Below, one piece after another: positions 43,011 through 52,549 of a stretch of DNA of 64,000 nucleotides; the stretch's first letter is position 1; the number at the start of each line of letters is the position of its first letter. The translations under genes were made by a program, and so were the position numbers. This DNA comes from Fervidicoccaceae archaeon. GTDB taxonomy: Archaea > Thermoproteota > Thermoprotei_A > Sulfolobales > Fervidicoccaceae. The stretch spans positions 62,001 through 126,000 of the forward strand of contig JAVYOA010000002.1 of assembly GCA_038734945.1 (NCBI GenBank), read 5' to 3'. The notes below the pieces were generated by a model, which saw only the letters and a program-made list of their open reading frames with translations, had not been told where the DNA came from and did not search any database.

Positions 43011-43514
43011 TTGTCCCAGGGAGGAGAATCCCCTCGCCTGGAGGTTGTAACCATAGAAATACCTGAAGGAGCCAATATAATTGTCGGAAGGAGTCATTTC
43101 ATAAAGAGCGTTGAAGATATATATGAAGCTCTTGTGACCAGCTCTACTTCAATTAAGTTTGGTCTAGCTTTCAATGAGGCGAGCGGGAAGAGGCTAATAA
43201 GATATGATGGAAATGATAAAGAGCTGATAGATGCTGCCGTGTCTGCTGCTAAGAGGATAGGTGCAGGACACATATTTGTTATATTTCTCAAAAACGCTTG
43301 GCCAATAAATGTTCTCAATGCACTTAAGAATGTCCAAGAAGTGGTAAACCTATATGTCGCAACATCCAATCCAGTACAAATTATTGTTGCTGAAACTAAT
43401 CAGGGAAGAGCTGTTCTTGGAGCAGTCGATGGGTATGTCCCGGTAGGTATAGAGCAAAAAGAGGATGTGGAGGAAAGAATTGAATTTCTAAAAAAGATAG
43501 GATACAAAAGATAA
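43011..43514 (+). CDS. Adenosine-specific kinase-like protein (COG1839/DUF355)
   Basis: 167 residues from TTG 43011, placed 5 bases after GAGGTGA; GTG 43002 is the alternative. The sequence [60 protein letters not shown] and [22 protein letters not shown] matches the archaeal adenosine-specific kinase family as I recall it. The family name comes from a structure and a proposed activity, so the biochemical function is weakly supported. Coupled to the TRAM gene. Confidence 0.8.
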   Translation: MSQGGESPRLEVVTIEIPEGANIIVGRSHFIKSVEDIYEALVTSSTSIKFGLAFNEASGKRLIRYDGNDKELIDAAVSAAKRIGAGHIFVIFLKNAWPINVLNALKNVQEVVNLYVATSNPVQIIVAETNQGRAVLGAVDGYVPVGIEQKEDVEERIEFLKKIGYKR

Positions 43515-43536
43515 GGCTGAGAGTGCGAGCGAGAAA

Positions 43537-44733
43537 TCACTTGCTTTTTTCTTCAACAAACTCTTTAATAAGCTCGGCACCTATCTCTATATTTTCTCTT
43601 TTTGTGGCATAACTGAACCTGACGAAATCGCTGCCGTATTGTATAGAAAAGCTTCTTCCCGGGAGTATTAGAACTCCCTTCTCCCACAATAGCTTCATCA
43701 CGAATTCGTCAATTGTCATGCCTGTTCTTCTCAATGCTTCGGTTATCCTGGGGAACATGTAGAAAGCTCCTCCAGGAAGATAAGCTTCAATTCCAGCTAT
43801 CTCGTTCAGCTTTTTGTAAAGTATCTTTCTCCTCTCGCTGAACTCCTTTATCATCTCAAAAGTAGGAGAAAAGCTGCTTTCCAGAGCAGATATTCCTGCC
43901 CACTGAACAAAGTTTGGAGCACAGCTATAGACATTCACTGCCAATGTATCCAATAGACGAATCAATTCCTCTTTAGCAGCCAGATATCCCAGTCTCCATC
44001 CAGTCATGCTGAATGTTTTGCTGAAGGATTGTATCAGAATGGAATTTTCCTGCCATCCATCTATCTGCGTAATGCTATAGAAGTTTCCATCATAGATGAA
44101 ATAATCATAAACCTCATCAGAAATGAGGGCTATGTTGTGATCCCTTGCTATTTCATATATAGCTTTTATGGTTTGCTTACCAAAAACGTTTCCAGTAGGA
44201 TTATCAGGATTATTTATAACAATGGCACTGGTCTTCGATGATATTTTTTCCTTCAGGTCCTCCAAATTAAGCTCAAAGCCCTTGTCCTTTCCCAGCCATC
44301 TCATTGATACATAGATCGGCTTAGCTCCAAGGAATTTTGCTGTCTGTCCGTAGGCATAGTAAGATGGTTCCACGATTAGAACTTCAGAGTCCTTTGACAC
44401 TACTCCTGACATGGCAAGAAATATGGCTGTCTTTCCTCCCGTTGTGACCAATATGTTTCTATAGTCAACGCCCGCTCCATATTTCTTATTGAGATATCTC
44501 GATATTGATTCCCTAAGCTCAGGTATTCCTGCAGATTCAGTGTATCCCGTCTTTCCCTCATCTATGGCCTTTTTTGCTGCCTCTTTTATATGCGAGAATG
44601 TATCGAAGTCTGGCTGTCCTATTCCAAAGCTGATTATTTTCTTTCCAGTTTTTTGCGCTACCTCCCGTGCCTTTGAGAGGAAGTAGAAGGCTTGCTCTCC
44701 TTCGAGTTCATTGAGTGCTCCGTTTATTTTCAT
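43537..44733 (-). CDS. Aspartate-type aminotransferase (class I, PLP)
   Basis: 398 residues, fold type I aminotransferase. It shows IGQPDFDTF (substrate Arg/Gly loop, about 38-46), NNPDNPTGNVF (about 174-184, with the PLP-binding Asn), SDEVYDYFIYDG (PLP Asp) and SFSKTFSMTGWRLGYL (Schiff-base Lys, about 234-249). It resembles archaeal AspC-like enzymes (subgroup I-gamma). Substrate could be aspartate, alanine or aromatic acids. Confidence 0.88.
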   Translation of the reverse strand: MKINGALNELEGEQAFYFLSKAREVAQKTGKKIISFGIGQPDFDTFSHIKEAAKKAIDEGKTGYTESAGIPELRESISRYLNKKYGAGVDYRNILVTTGGKTAIFLAMSGVVSKDSEVLIVEPSYYAYGQTAKFLGAKPIYVSMRWLGKDKGFELNLEDLKEKISSKTSAIVINNPDNPTGNVFGKQTIKAIYEIARDHNIALISDEVYDYFIYDGNFYSITQIDGWQENSILIQSFSKTFSMTGWRLGYLAAKEELIRLLDTLAVNVYSCAPNFVQWAGISALESSFSPTFEMIKEFSERRKILYKKLNEIAGIEAYLPGGAFYMFPRITEALRRTGMTIDEFVMKLLWEKGVLILPGRSFSIQYGSDFVRFSYATKRENIEIGAELIKEFVEEKSK

Positions 44734-44942
44734 GATTTTAACCTCACTCCTAATTTCCTTTTTTGATAATTTTAAATTTTTTCAACCTATTTCTTACCTA
44801 ACAATAAAAGATATTATAGAAATTATGAAAGCAAAAAAAGAAAAAAATAATAATTTTTTCTGAGAAAAAAGCTGTCATTAAAAGCGATAATATATAGCTT
44901 GTGAATGTAAAATCATAATAAAGGAGTGCCGATCTAAGATAA

Positions 44943-45521
44943 TTGGGATTGAAATTGCCGAGAAAGGCGAATAAAGCGAGAAAGGAAGAAGCTTCCCGAG
45001 AGGAAAGGGGGAAGGTTGAGGCTGTCGCGACTATTTCTCTCTACCAACCATATGTACTGGATCTGGGAGAGCTAGCCATTTATGGCTACATCCCGTTTGA
45101 GGAAAACCTCCAAACCGAGAAGATTGAATCAACATCGACGGTTGAGGCACTCAAAGAGGGGACGAGAATTCTTGAGAGGCTGAAAAACAGCATGAAGAAT
45201 AAGGTAAAAGATGGTCTTCTTCTTATAGATCTCTCTGGAAGGGGGTTTACTATTCATTTAGGAGCATATATAAATGAACCAAAGTGGCCTGGGATTCTTC
45301 TATATAGGCCAGCTAGGCTGAATGGCGTTGGAAAGGTGATAAGGGAGGGGGAAAGGTGGGAGGTTAAATGGATAAGAAAAACTATGCCGAGGGAGTTCTA
45401 CGTATATGAGGGGGAAATTAAATTTGCTGGAGAACCATTCGATATAGTCCTTGATACAGATCAGGGAATGAGGGTGATTTTTGCTGAGAAGAAATCCGTG
45501 GCAAATGGAGCTGAGAATTGA
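44943..45521 (+). CDS. Hypothetical protein, partner of JAMM-like gene
   Basis: 192 residues, TTG start. A basic N-terminal tail (KLPRKANKARKEEA) precedes a compact alpha/beta region, with ISLYQPYVLDLGELAIYGYIPFEE and ILLYRPARLNGVGKVI. No catalytic motif, signal or membrane span. The 3' end overlaps the JAMM-like gene by 17 bases. An AT-rich leader contains CGATAATATATAG, a TATA candidate, about 60 bases upstream; the ribosome binding site AAGGAG is about 20 bases before this TTG, so the start is uncertain. Family unknown. Confidence 0.5.
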   Translation: MGLKLPRKANKARKEEASREERGKVEAVATISLYQPYVLDLGELAIYGYIPFEENLQTEKIESTSTVEALKEGTRILERLKNSMKNKVKDGLLLIDLSGRGFTIHLGAYINEPKWPGILLYRPARLNGVGKVIREGERWEVKWIRKTMPREFYVYEGEIKFAGEPFDIVLDTDQGMRVIFAEKKSVANGAEN

Positions 45522-46239
45522 GGGCGCTAGAAAGATAGAAAAAATGTGCACTGGAATAAAAGCTTGTGAGGATATTTTGCTCGAGGGAGGCAGAGATATA
45601 TCAATAGACTTCGATAGAGGGAGGATCTTTGCCTCAGGAAATATAAGCAGAGATGTGATTGAGGGATTCAAAAGCAGGTATGGAGAGAAGATTTCTCTTG
45701 TGCTAGAGGAAGATGAGGGAAGAGGAATCCCTCTCAAGGATGCTTATTTGACTTTTGCCGAGGAGTTCCATTTTCTGGGAAAGGAAGCATTAGAGCTTGT
45801 TGTAGGGAGAACAGCGATGGTAGGTATGGAGCACGCAGTCTTCATTACAGATGATGGTACTGCTATAGCTATCGAAGGGGAAAGGGATCGCGTGCTTTTT
45901 CCTCCTTCATCTCTATGCATAGCTATTCATACACACCCATCAATCAAGGATCTCTCTGCTTCAGTCTCGTGCTTCCCTTCAACAGCTGATCTCAGAAATG
46001 CAGTTAGTTTCTTTCTTGATGGGGGAATTCTTTTTGGTATAGCATGCAGAGGATTTGCGCTATACATTCAGAGAACGTGGATAGTTACAGATGAAATGCT
46101 GGAATCACTGGCTGATTTACCAAAAAAAGCGGAGAAAATTCTGAATTCATGGAGGAAGAGTGGGAGCGATCCGTTACTAAAGTTGAGAGAAATAGCTAAA
46201 GGACTTCCGCTCGAAATTTCTCTAAAACCACTTGATTAA
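45505..46239 (+). CDS. JAMM/MPN-like putative metalloprotease
   Basis: 244 residues from ATG 45505. The C-terminal half contains a JAMM-type metal site: MEHAVFITDD (candidate Glu), AIHTHPS (HxH) and a later FPSTADL (Ser and Asp of S-x2-D). Only the gap between HTH and STAD (about 15 residues) is longer than the usual 7, with an inserted Ser-rich loop. N-terminal 90 residues have no recognised fold. JAMM enzymes cleave isopeptide or peptide bonds of ubiquitin-like proteins. Whether this one is active is uncertain because of the stretched motif. Confidence 0.55.
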   Translation: MELRIEGARKIEKMCTGIKACEDILLEGGRDISIDFDRGRIFASGNISRDVIEGFKSRYGEKISLVLEEDEGRGIPLKDAYLTFAEEFHFLGKEALELVVGRTAMVGMEHAVFITDDGTAIAIEGERDRVLFPPSSLCIAIHTHPSIKDLSASVSCFPSTADLRNAVSFFLDGGILFGIACRGFALYIQRTWIVTDEMLESLADLPKKAEKILNSWRKSGSDPLLKLREIAKGLPLEISLKPLD

Positions 46240-46290
46240 AAATTCAAGATCTAAAATGACTTTTTATTGTGAGTTCTTCTCGTTCTTTGT

Positions 46291-47952
46291 TCAATCCAAG
46301 CCAAGCAAGTTCTTGATTATACTTATGAGAACATTGGAGTCCTTTTCCATAATTGAAAAAGGAATAGGCTGAGAAGGATATAGATCTGAGAGAGAGACTG
46401 TTTCCTTCTCAAGAGCATTCTCACTATATCCCTTCTCTATTCTATCAAGAATGAGCTCAGCTTCTTCCCTGTTAAGTATCCCAATATCTCTCTTTATTTC
46501 GGTCAGCTTTCTTGATGCTGTATATGTAGCTCTACTTATATCTATTCTGCTCATCCATAGGGTCTCGTAGTTCAACATTCCCCTCCAATCATAAGCGTTC
46601 TCCAACAAATTCATATGCTCTGATAGGCTCCTTGCTGTGATTATGTATCCAAACGATTCTGGATTATCGAATGCACGACTTCCTGGATCGATGAATGGTG
46701 CTAGAGGAGCCACGAAGAAATCAACCTTGTTTCTCTTCTCTTCTGGGAGTTCTTCGAGAAGGGAAGATATAAAGCGTGGGAGAGTTTCTGAGTCCTCAAC
46801 TCTTTGCCTGGGTAGGCCAATTAAAAAGTAAATGTCCACTCTCTTGATGCCCAAACCGATTGAATTCTTAACAAAATTAAATAGGGAATTGTTTCCGTAT
46901 GGCCTTCCATAGAGCTTTCTGACTTCCTCTATATGGGATTCAGGACTAATCTGAAAGTAAATATCGGCATCTATTGAGGATATTTTTTCTATGAGCTCCC
47001 TGCTTGGAGGTATGAAGAACTCGAAAAATATGGTTCTTGCTGATAGCCTTTCCTTCTTAATTTCCTCCAACAGCTTTTCCAGTCTACCTCTTCCCATAAG
47101 CTGTATGTCACCAACAAGGAAAATTGGCATGTCCATGTACTCGCTTATGCTCCTCATTTCATTAATGATTGCTCTTGGTGATTTTAGGGCCAAGTGTTTT
47201 CTTTTAAAATATTTTTCATATGCATACTTAGATCCACCGCAGGCAAGACAGTTGAAGTGGCATCCCTTGTAGAGAATTATTCCACCTATTGGATGCCTAA
47301 TGAAATCGGCGAAAGGAAGCCAACCTACTGGATCCTTAGAACTGGAGAGGTTTTTGAACAGCTCGTGGTAATCTAATCCATAGTCACTGATATCATTTGG
47401 AACAAACGAAATAGGATTGACTCTTATCCTGTTTCCTTCTCTGAAAGCTAAGTTAGGTATGTCCTGAAGATTCTTACCATTGGCCAAGCTATCAAGAAGC
47501 CTTTCCATAGGAATTTCAGTCGTGTCTCCAAGAACGATGGCATCTATCCAGTCGAACTTGCTCAATATTTCCCTGTGAAAAATTGTAGCTGAAAGACCTC
47601 CCAGAACTATGAAAATGTCTGGTCTTTCTTTCTTTATCATTCTAGCAAGCTCTATGGATCCGTGAGAATGAACCATCCAATGAAGGTCTATTCCAACAAC
47701 ACCAGCATCGATGCTCTCAATATATTTTTGAAGATTAAGGCTCTCATCAAGAATCATTTTAGCTGCTAGATTGCTTATAGAAACTCTGTAGCCCTTTTTC
47801 ATTAAGTGAAATGACATGGTGAGAAATCCGTAGGGGTACATATCAAATATCGGAGTTGAGGGAATAACATCACTTATAGGGCCGAACCTTCTCTTCTCCT
47901 CTCGAAAATATAAATAGCTTGGTGGGTGTATGAGCAGTAGATCCGCCTTCAT
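46291..47952 (-). CDS. B12-binding-domain radical SAM protein (Ta0216-like)
   Basis: 553 residues. An N-terminal cobalamin-type Rossmann domain (about 5-150, PYGFLTMSFHLMKKGYRV, GIDLHWMVHSHGSIELARMI, VLGGLSATIF) lacks the classical DxHxxG motif but has a related DLHWMVH. The radical SAM core starts with GCHFNCLACGG (CX3CX2C, about 233-241) and continues with VDIYFLIGLPRQ. The tail helices may be substrate-binding. Similar archaeal proteins are uncharacterised. Opposite-strand neighbour of the JAMM pair. Confidence 0.82.
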   Translation of the reverse strand: MKADLLLIHPPSYLYFREEKRRFGPISDVIPSTPIFDMYPYGFLTMSFHLMKKGYRVSISNLAAKMILDESLNLQKYIESIDAGVVGIDLHWMVHSHGSIELARMIKKERPDIFIVLGGLSATIFHREILSKFDWIDAIVLGDTTEIPMERLLDSLANGKNLQDIPNLAFREGNRIRVNPISFVPNDISDYGLDYHELFKNLSSSKDPVGWLPFADFIRHPIGGIILYKGCHFNCLACGGSKYAYEKYFKRKHLALKSPRAIINEMRSISEYMDMPIFLVGDIQLMGRGRLEKLLEEIKKERLSARTIFFEFFIPPSRELIEKISSIDADIYFQISPESHIEEVRKLYGRPYGNNSLFNFVKNSIGLGIKRVDIYFLIGLPRQRVEDSETLPRFISSLLEELPEEKRNKVDFFVAPLAPFIDPGSRAFDNPESFGYIITARSLSEHMNLLENAYDWRGMLNYETLWMSRIDISRATYTASRKLTEIKRDIGILNREEAELILDRIEKGYSENALEKETVSLSDLYPSQPIPFSIMEKDSNVLISIIKNLLGLD

Positions 47953-47957
47953 TTTGA

Positions 47958-49304
47958 TCAGTCTTCATATACTTCTCTGAATAGTTGATTTATTTTCATA
48001 TTGTTATTATTTTTTAAAGTTAAATCAATAAATTTAAGTATTCTCCTGTTTCCTGAATATTGAGAAAGTGATCTCAGCTTCTCGTAAAGAACATCCTCGG
48101 TGAGCGTTTTGGAAGGATCTCCGTATGGTATGTCCTCATGCTCCTCTAAAACTGTCCCATTTTTCATTTTCACTCTGACAGTGACTGGATGCTTCTTTGG
48201 AAAGTACGCAGTATAGTCCTCACGCACTCTAACCCTAACTTTCTTCTCAATCTCTCTTACCAGCGGATCGCTCAGCGACTCAAATATTTCCTTAAGTCCA
48301 ACCCATTTTTTCACTAATGCAGTTGCTGTGAGAAATGTGAGGCTGAACATGGCTTCCTCGAGAGTGGATGGGGAGACAACATCTGCAACTTCAGATGCTT
48401 CCTCAAAAACTTCTAGTTCTATGCTGTCAATGTTGTTCAAATCTACCTGGTTGCTCAGCTTTAGAGAAGCCTGAATGGTTGTGTGGCTGTTCCTACATGT
48501 TGGAAATATCTTGTAGCCTATTCTGAGAACTGCTGGTTCCCTCTCAGTCTGAGGATTATTTTCACATTGTTTCGATAGTATGCTGCATATTTTTTCCTCT
48601 ACATCATACGTTTCCCTTGAGAGGCTTGTGAAGGCCTCGCTCATCATGTATGAGTAGTATCCAACAAGAGAAGCGTGAGCAGGACTCATGGGCTTTATTA
48701 CAACAAGTCTATTGATGAGCGGCATAAAGCCTCCAGCATATGTAATTGCTAGCAACATAGAACTGAGTATGCTATCATCTTCTCTCTCATCAATCCAAGA
48801 GAGCATTGCGGCCACTGCTACTCCTGCCACTGTAGATGTATTGTGCCATGTTCTGTAATGAGATCTCCCTAGCCATCTGCCGAACTCCTCTGCTATTTGA
48901 TATCCATAAATTATTCCTGCAGTTATTTCTTCCAGAGACAGGTCCTTTTTTTGAGCCAGGAGTACGGCGGAGGGGATTATCGAGGCTCCAGGATGAAGTA
49001 TGCCCAGAGGAAGCCAGTCATCGAGCTCAAGCGAGTGAGCTGCGAAGGAATTCAGAACGAGGGCCGTGGTATCGTCTACCCTGATCATCCTTTCACCGAA
49101 GACGATAGCGTCCCCCCTGCCGCTCCCATTTTGAAGAAGAATTTCTCTCAGCTTTTTCACTCTCGAATCGATTGAGTGAGAAGCCATTGCTATAGAAATT
49201 GTATCTATAAGAGATGTGAGGGCAGCTTTGTGCTCTCTAAAGTTTGCTCTTTCAGCAATCTCTGCAGCATTGTCCAGAAGCTCTCTCAGCTTGCCCTTCC
49301 CCAA
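47958..49304 (-). CDS. MmgE/PrpD family dehydratase-like protein
   Basis: 448 residues from TTG 49304, 6 bases after GAGGTG; GTG 49313 is the alternative. MmgE/PrpD features: NSFAAHSLELDDW (about 86-98, active-site region), HPGASIIPSAVLLAQ, GYQIAEEFGRWLG, WHNTSTVAGVAVAA and KIFPTCRNSHTTIQA. Family members dehydrate 2-methylcitrate or related acids or isomerise cis-aconitate-type compounds. No prpB/prpC-like gene is nearby, so the substrate is open. The stop is 5 bases from the start of the B12/radical SAM gene, so the two form one transcript. Confidence 0.87.
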   Translation of the reverse strand: MGKGKLRELLDNAAEIAERANFREHKAALTSLIDTISIAMASHSIDSRVKKLREILLQNGSGRGDAIVFGERMIRVDDTTALVLNSFAAHSLELDDWLPLGILHPGASIIPSAVLLAQKKDLSLEEITAGIIYGYQIAEEFGRWLGRSHYRTWHNTSTVAGVAVAAMLSWIDEREDDSILSSMLLAITYAGGFMPLINRLVVIKPMSPAHASLVGYYSYMMSEAFTSLSRETYDVEEKICSILSKQCENNPQTEREPAVLRIGYKIFPTCRNSHTTIQASLKLSNQVDLNNIDSIELEVFEEASEVADVVSPSTLEEAMFSLTFLTATALVKKWVGLKEIFESLSDPLVREIEKKVRVRVREDYTAYFPKKHPVTVRVKMKNGTVLEEHEDIPYGDPSKTLTEDVLYEKLRSLSQYSGNRRILKFIDLTLKNNNNMKINQLFREVYED

Positions 49305-49445
49305 TTTAAGCACCTCGCCAAAAAAACTAATTTATTTTTTAGCCGATCGAGGTTAATATTATCAAATAGAAAAAATACTTTCGGACAACTATTTATTTAA
49401 AGAGAGCAGCAAGATCCTGAAACAACAAATTGGTTGGGAGAGCAC

Positions 49446-50675
49446 ATGTCGTATTTCGAAAAAATAATAGAGAAGGAGCTGAAGGCTCCATCCGTGTTTA
49501 GAGAGAAATACAAGCTGTATCCAGAATATACTCCATCAGTGCTCCCCCACAGGGAAAAGCAGCTGAAGGAGCTCACCCAGAGGTTCAAAGGAATCTTCAC
49601 ATCTCCAGGAGAGGAGATGCTGAGGGTTGTACTCACCGGTTCCTATGGAACAGGTAAAACAGTAACAGCGAAGGTCTTCGGAGAGACCATCTCCTCCCTG
49701 GCTAGGAAAAAAGGCATTAATGTAAGGTACGTCCATGTTAACTGCTTCAAGTCCAGAACTCTTCCGCAGGTAATACATTCTATTTCATCTGGCCTTGGTA
49801 TAGCTCTCCCACAGAGGGGATTAAGCGTTCAGGAACTTCTGAGGGGTCTGCTCGATGATCTTGAGAGAAAGAACGCCTATGCTCTCATTGCTTTGGACGA
49901 GTTCGATTATTTCATGATATCAAGTTCCATCAGCAATCCCCTATATACATTGGTCAGGCTATATGATGACTATTCGCTTGAAAGAAAGAGAGTGAACTAC
50001 ATCTTCATAGTCAGAGATCCAAGCGTACTTGAGTTGGGGGGCGAAGCTTCGAGCTCGTATTTCATGCATGATATCATATCTTTTCCCCCATATAGTTCCT
50101 CCGAGCTCTATGATATACTTCGTGTTAGGGCAGAGGAGGCCCTTTTTCCAGGTGTTATATCTGAAGAAGGACTGAGGTACATTTCTCTCCTTGAGGGGCA
50201 TGATAGAGGGGGGCTGGGAAGCGCTAGAACGGCTCTTGAGATACTCGTGAGAGCTGGAGAGAGCGCAGACTCCGAGGGAAGAGGAAGCATAACAATTGAT
50301 GACATAAGAAAGGCTCAGATTGTGGTTAGACCAGAAACTGCCCTCCTTCAAGATCAGCTTCAGTCCCTGGAAACTCATGAGCTCATAATCTTCCTTTCCA
50401 TTGTTAAGGCTCTGAGGAGATCTGGAAGCAGTTTCGTGAGAATGGGGGAAGTTGAAAGTGTTTACAGGCAGATATGTGAGAGCTACAGGGAGAGAGCAAG
50501 GAAGCACACTCAGCTTTATACAAACATGATGAAGTTGAAAAGCATGGGAATCATAGTAGCAAGAAGCAGTGGAAGGGGATATAGAGGGAAAAGCACGCTT
50601 CTAGGCATAATAGGTGGGCCACTTGAGGAGCTGGAGAGGAAAGTGGAGGATCTCCTCAGCAAGCGAGGAAAGTGA
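49446..50675 (+). CDS. Orc1/Cdc6-type replication initiator
   Basis: 409 residues from ATG 49446, 7 bases after GGGAG. It is an AAA+ ATPase with Walker A TGSYGTGKTVTAKV (about 62-75), Walker B IALDEFDYFM (about 139-148) and a sensor 2 region (GGLGSARTALEILVRAGE, about 252-269), followed by a C-terminal winged helix (about 300-409). The sensor 1 segment reads FIVRDPSVLEL instead of the common ISND, marking a divergent paralogue. Binds origins and helps load MCM, encoded 4 kb away. I see no clear ORB-type repeats in the 120 bases upstream. Confidence 0.9.
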   Translation: MSYFEKIIEKELKAPSVFREKYKLYPEYTPSVLPHREKQLKELTQRFKGIFTSPGEEMLRVVLTGSYGTGKTVTAKVFGETISSLARKKGINVRYVHVNCFKSRTLPQVIHSISSGLGIALPQRGLSVQELLRGLLDDLERKNAYALIALDEFDYFMISSSISNPLYTLVRLYDDYSLERKRVNYIFIVRDPSVLELGGEASSSYFMHDIISFPPYSSSELYDILRVRAEEALFPGVISEEGLRYISLLEGHDRGGLGSARTALEILVRAGESADSEGRGSITIDDIRKAQIVVRPETALLQDQLQSLETHELIIFLSIVKALRRSGSSFVRMGEVESVYRQICESYRERARKHTQLYTNMMKLKSMGIIVARSSGRGYRGKSTLLGIIGGPLEELERKVEDLLSKRGK

Positions 50676-50942
50676 GTGATGTTCAATAGCCTATGGAGAA
50701 GAGGCAAGTACAAAGTACTCAAGATAATCTATGAATATGGTGAAGTCAATATTTCGAGAATTGCGAGAGAGAGTGGATTAAATTACAATTACGTTAAGAA
50801 ATACCTTAGAGAGCTAATCAACATGGAATTGGTGAATGAGAGGACTTTTGGGAGGGCAAAACTGTACTCCATAAACTATGCAAGTCAAAAGGCTCTGCTC
50901 CTAAGAGATGTTCTCGAGGCTCTTGAATGGATAGAGAAGTAA
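50676..50942 (+). CDS. Winged-helix DNA-binding protein
   Basis: 88 residues with a classical helix-turn-helix (EYGEVNISRIARESGLNYNYVKKYLREL, about 21-48) and a wing strand (VNERTFGRAKLYSIN). It is an ArsR/MarR-like minimal domain, with no sensor domain. GTG 50676 or ATG 50679; starts right after the orc1 stop, so it is translated with the initiator. It may regulate orc1 or act as an accessory DNA-binding factor; this is inference. Confidence 0.75.
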   Translation: MMFNSLWRRGKYKVLKIIYEYGEVNISRIARESGLNYNYVKKYLRELINMELVNERTFGRAKLYSINYASQKALLLRDVLEALEWIEK

Positions 50943-50974
50943 CTTCTTACTGATCGCTATGGAGCTGAAGAAAG

Positions 50975-52549
50975 ATGAAAAAAGTCATTATATTGGATGG
51001 ATATACCGATGAGCCTGCCGGACTGGGCGTTCCTCCTTTCATAGATGTCTATCCAAGGTATATTGCTGGAGCAATCTGGAGCTCAAGTCCGGACACAAAG
51101 GTGATATACTACACAATTGATGAGGCTAGAAAGAATTTCTCATCGTTCTATTCAGAGGCTTCTACTTCCGAGATAACTGTGGTGATTGCCGGAGTAGTGG
51201 TACCAGGAAAGTACATTGGTGGAAGGCCCATAACACCTGAAGAGGTGAAAAGCATAGGGATGGTTCTTAATAATACATTCACCGTCCTCGTGGGCCCTGC
51301 TGCAAGATTCGGAATGGGGGAGGAGGGGGGTAAGCCCGCCATATCTCCGTCTAGCTTCAAAAATTTCTATGGAGCTGTAGTGAGCGGGGATCCAGAAATT
51401 TATATTAGTGAAGTAATGAAGCTCGGAGTCGAAAAGGTGGATGTGTGGGTAAAGAGGAAGAGCTATGATGAAGTGAATAGGTTTGCCACTGTTGGTGCCA
51501 AAATTGTCAGACAGCATCCAAATTATGCTTACAATCTCACAGCGGAAATTGAGACATACAGGGGGTGCAGCAGATGGATAGTTGGAGGTTGCTCATTCTG
51601 CATTGAGCCTCTCTATGGAAAACCAGTAGTTCGCCCTCCTGAGAAAGTGATAGAAGAAGTTAGGGCTTTGTATAGTGAAGGAATAAGGAGCTTCAGAATT
51701 GGGAGGCAGCCAGATATATTATCATATGGATCCACTGACTTGGGAGTAAAGGAAAACCCAGAGCCGAATCCGGAGTTTCTCGATTATTTCTTCAAGGGTC
51801 TAAGAGAAGCAGCTGGAAATTCTAATATACATGTGGATAATGCGAATCCCTCAGTTATTTCCTCCTACCCAGAAAAATCGAAGAAGGCCATTCTCAGCAT
51901 AATGAAATATCACTCCCCTGGAGATGTGCTAGCTTTTGGTGTTGAAAGTGCTGACGAAGAGGTTGTGGAGATGAACAATTTGAATGTGACTTTTGAGGAT
52001 GCTGTAAAAGCAGTGGAGGTTGTCAATGAAGTTGGGAGAGCTGTTGGGGAAAATGGCTTACCCCATATTCTTCCTGGGATAAACTTCGTTCTTGGCTTGC
52101 CAGGGGAGAGAGCTAAAACATATGAGCGAAATCTGGAGTTTCTGGATGAGCTTCTGAGAAGAAAGCTGATGGTTAGAAGAATAAACATAAGAAGAGTCCT
52201 CGTTATTCCAGGAACTAGGCTGCATTCAATGTGGAAGGAATCGATATTGAGTAAAAATGAGGAAAGGGCAAGACGATTCATTTGGTTGGTGAGGCACAAA
52301 TACGATCCAGCTTTTCTGAGAATGGTTGTGCCGCCGGGAGCCATTCTGAGAAACCTATATGTTGAGAGAAGCGAGAGCTGGGGGAATACCTATGCTAGGC
52401 AGCTCGGGTCCTATCCAATAATGGTTGAGCTGAGAGGAAGGTTCAATCCTCCATGCATTTTGGATGCCAAGATCGTTGGTTATAAGGGAAGGAGCTTGAA
52501 GGGTGTTCCTGTATCACAATGTAGAACTAGTGAGATCTCTCCTCCCTAG
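50975..52549 (+). CDS. COG1031-type radical SAM protein
   Basis: 524 residues. The cluster motif is spaced CX7CX2C (GCSRWIVGGCSFC, about 197-209), not CX3CX2C. The N-terminus (IILDGYTDEPAGLGVPPF) and the body (IRSFRIGRQPDIL, VLAFGVESADEEVVEMNNLN, GINFVLGLPGE) match the COG1031 group of Fe-S oxidoreductases. That group is described as having a C-terminal helix-hairpin-helix, which I do not see here. Substrate unknown. Convergent with hel308 with overlap of 23 bases. Confidence 0.78.
   Translation: MKKVIILDGYTDEPAGLGVPPFIDVYPRYIAGAIWSSSPDTKVIYYTIDEARKNFSSFYSEASTSEITVVIAGVVVPGKYIGGRPITPEEVKSIGMVLNNTFTVLVGPAARFGMGEEGGKPAISPSSFKNFYGAVVSGDPEIYISEVMKLGVEKVDVWVKRKSYDEVNRFATVGAKIVRQHPNYAYNLTAEIETYRGCSRWIVGGCSFCIEPLYGKPVVRPPEKVIEEVRALYSEGIRSFRIGRQPDILSYGSTDLGVKENPEPNPEFLDYFFKGLREAAGNSNIHVDNANPSVISSYPEKSKKAILSIMKYHSPGDVLAFGVESADEEVVEMNNLNVTFEDAVKAVEVVNEVGRAVGENGLPHILPGINFVLGLPGERAKTYERNLEFLDELLRRKLMVRRINIRRVLVIPGTRLHSMWKESILSKNEERARRFIWLVRHKYDPAFLRMVVPPGAILRNLYVERSESWGNTYARQLGSYPIMVELRGRFNPPCILDAKIVGYKGRSLKGVPVSQCRTSEISPP

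Noticed and set aside
49314-49445. Replication origin upstream of orc1
   Set aside because: The region is AT-rich and short, but I could not find repeated ORB-like elements; an origin remains possible but unsupported.
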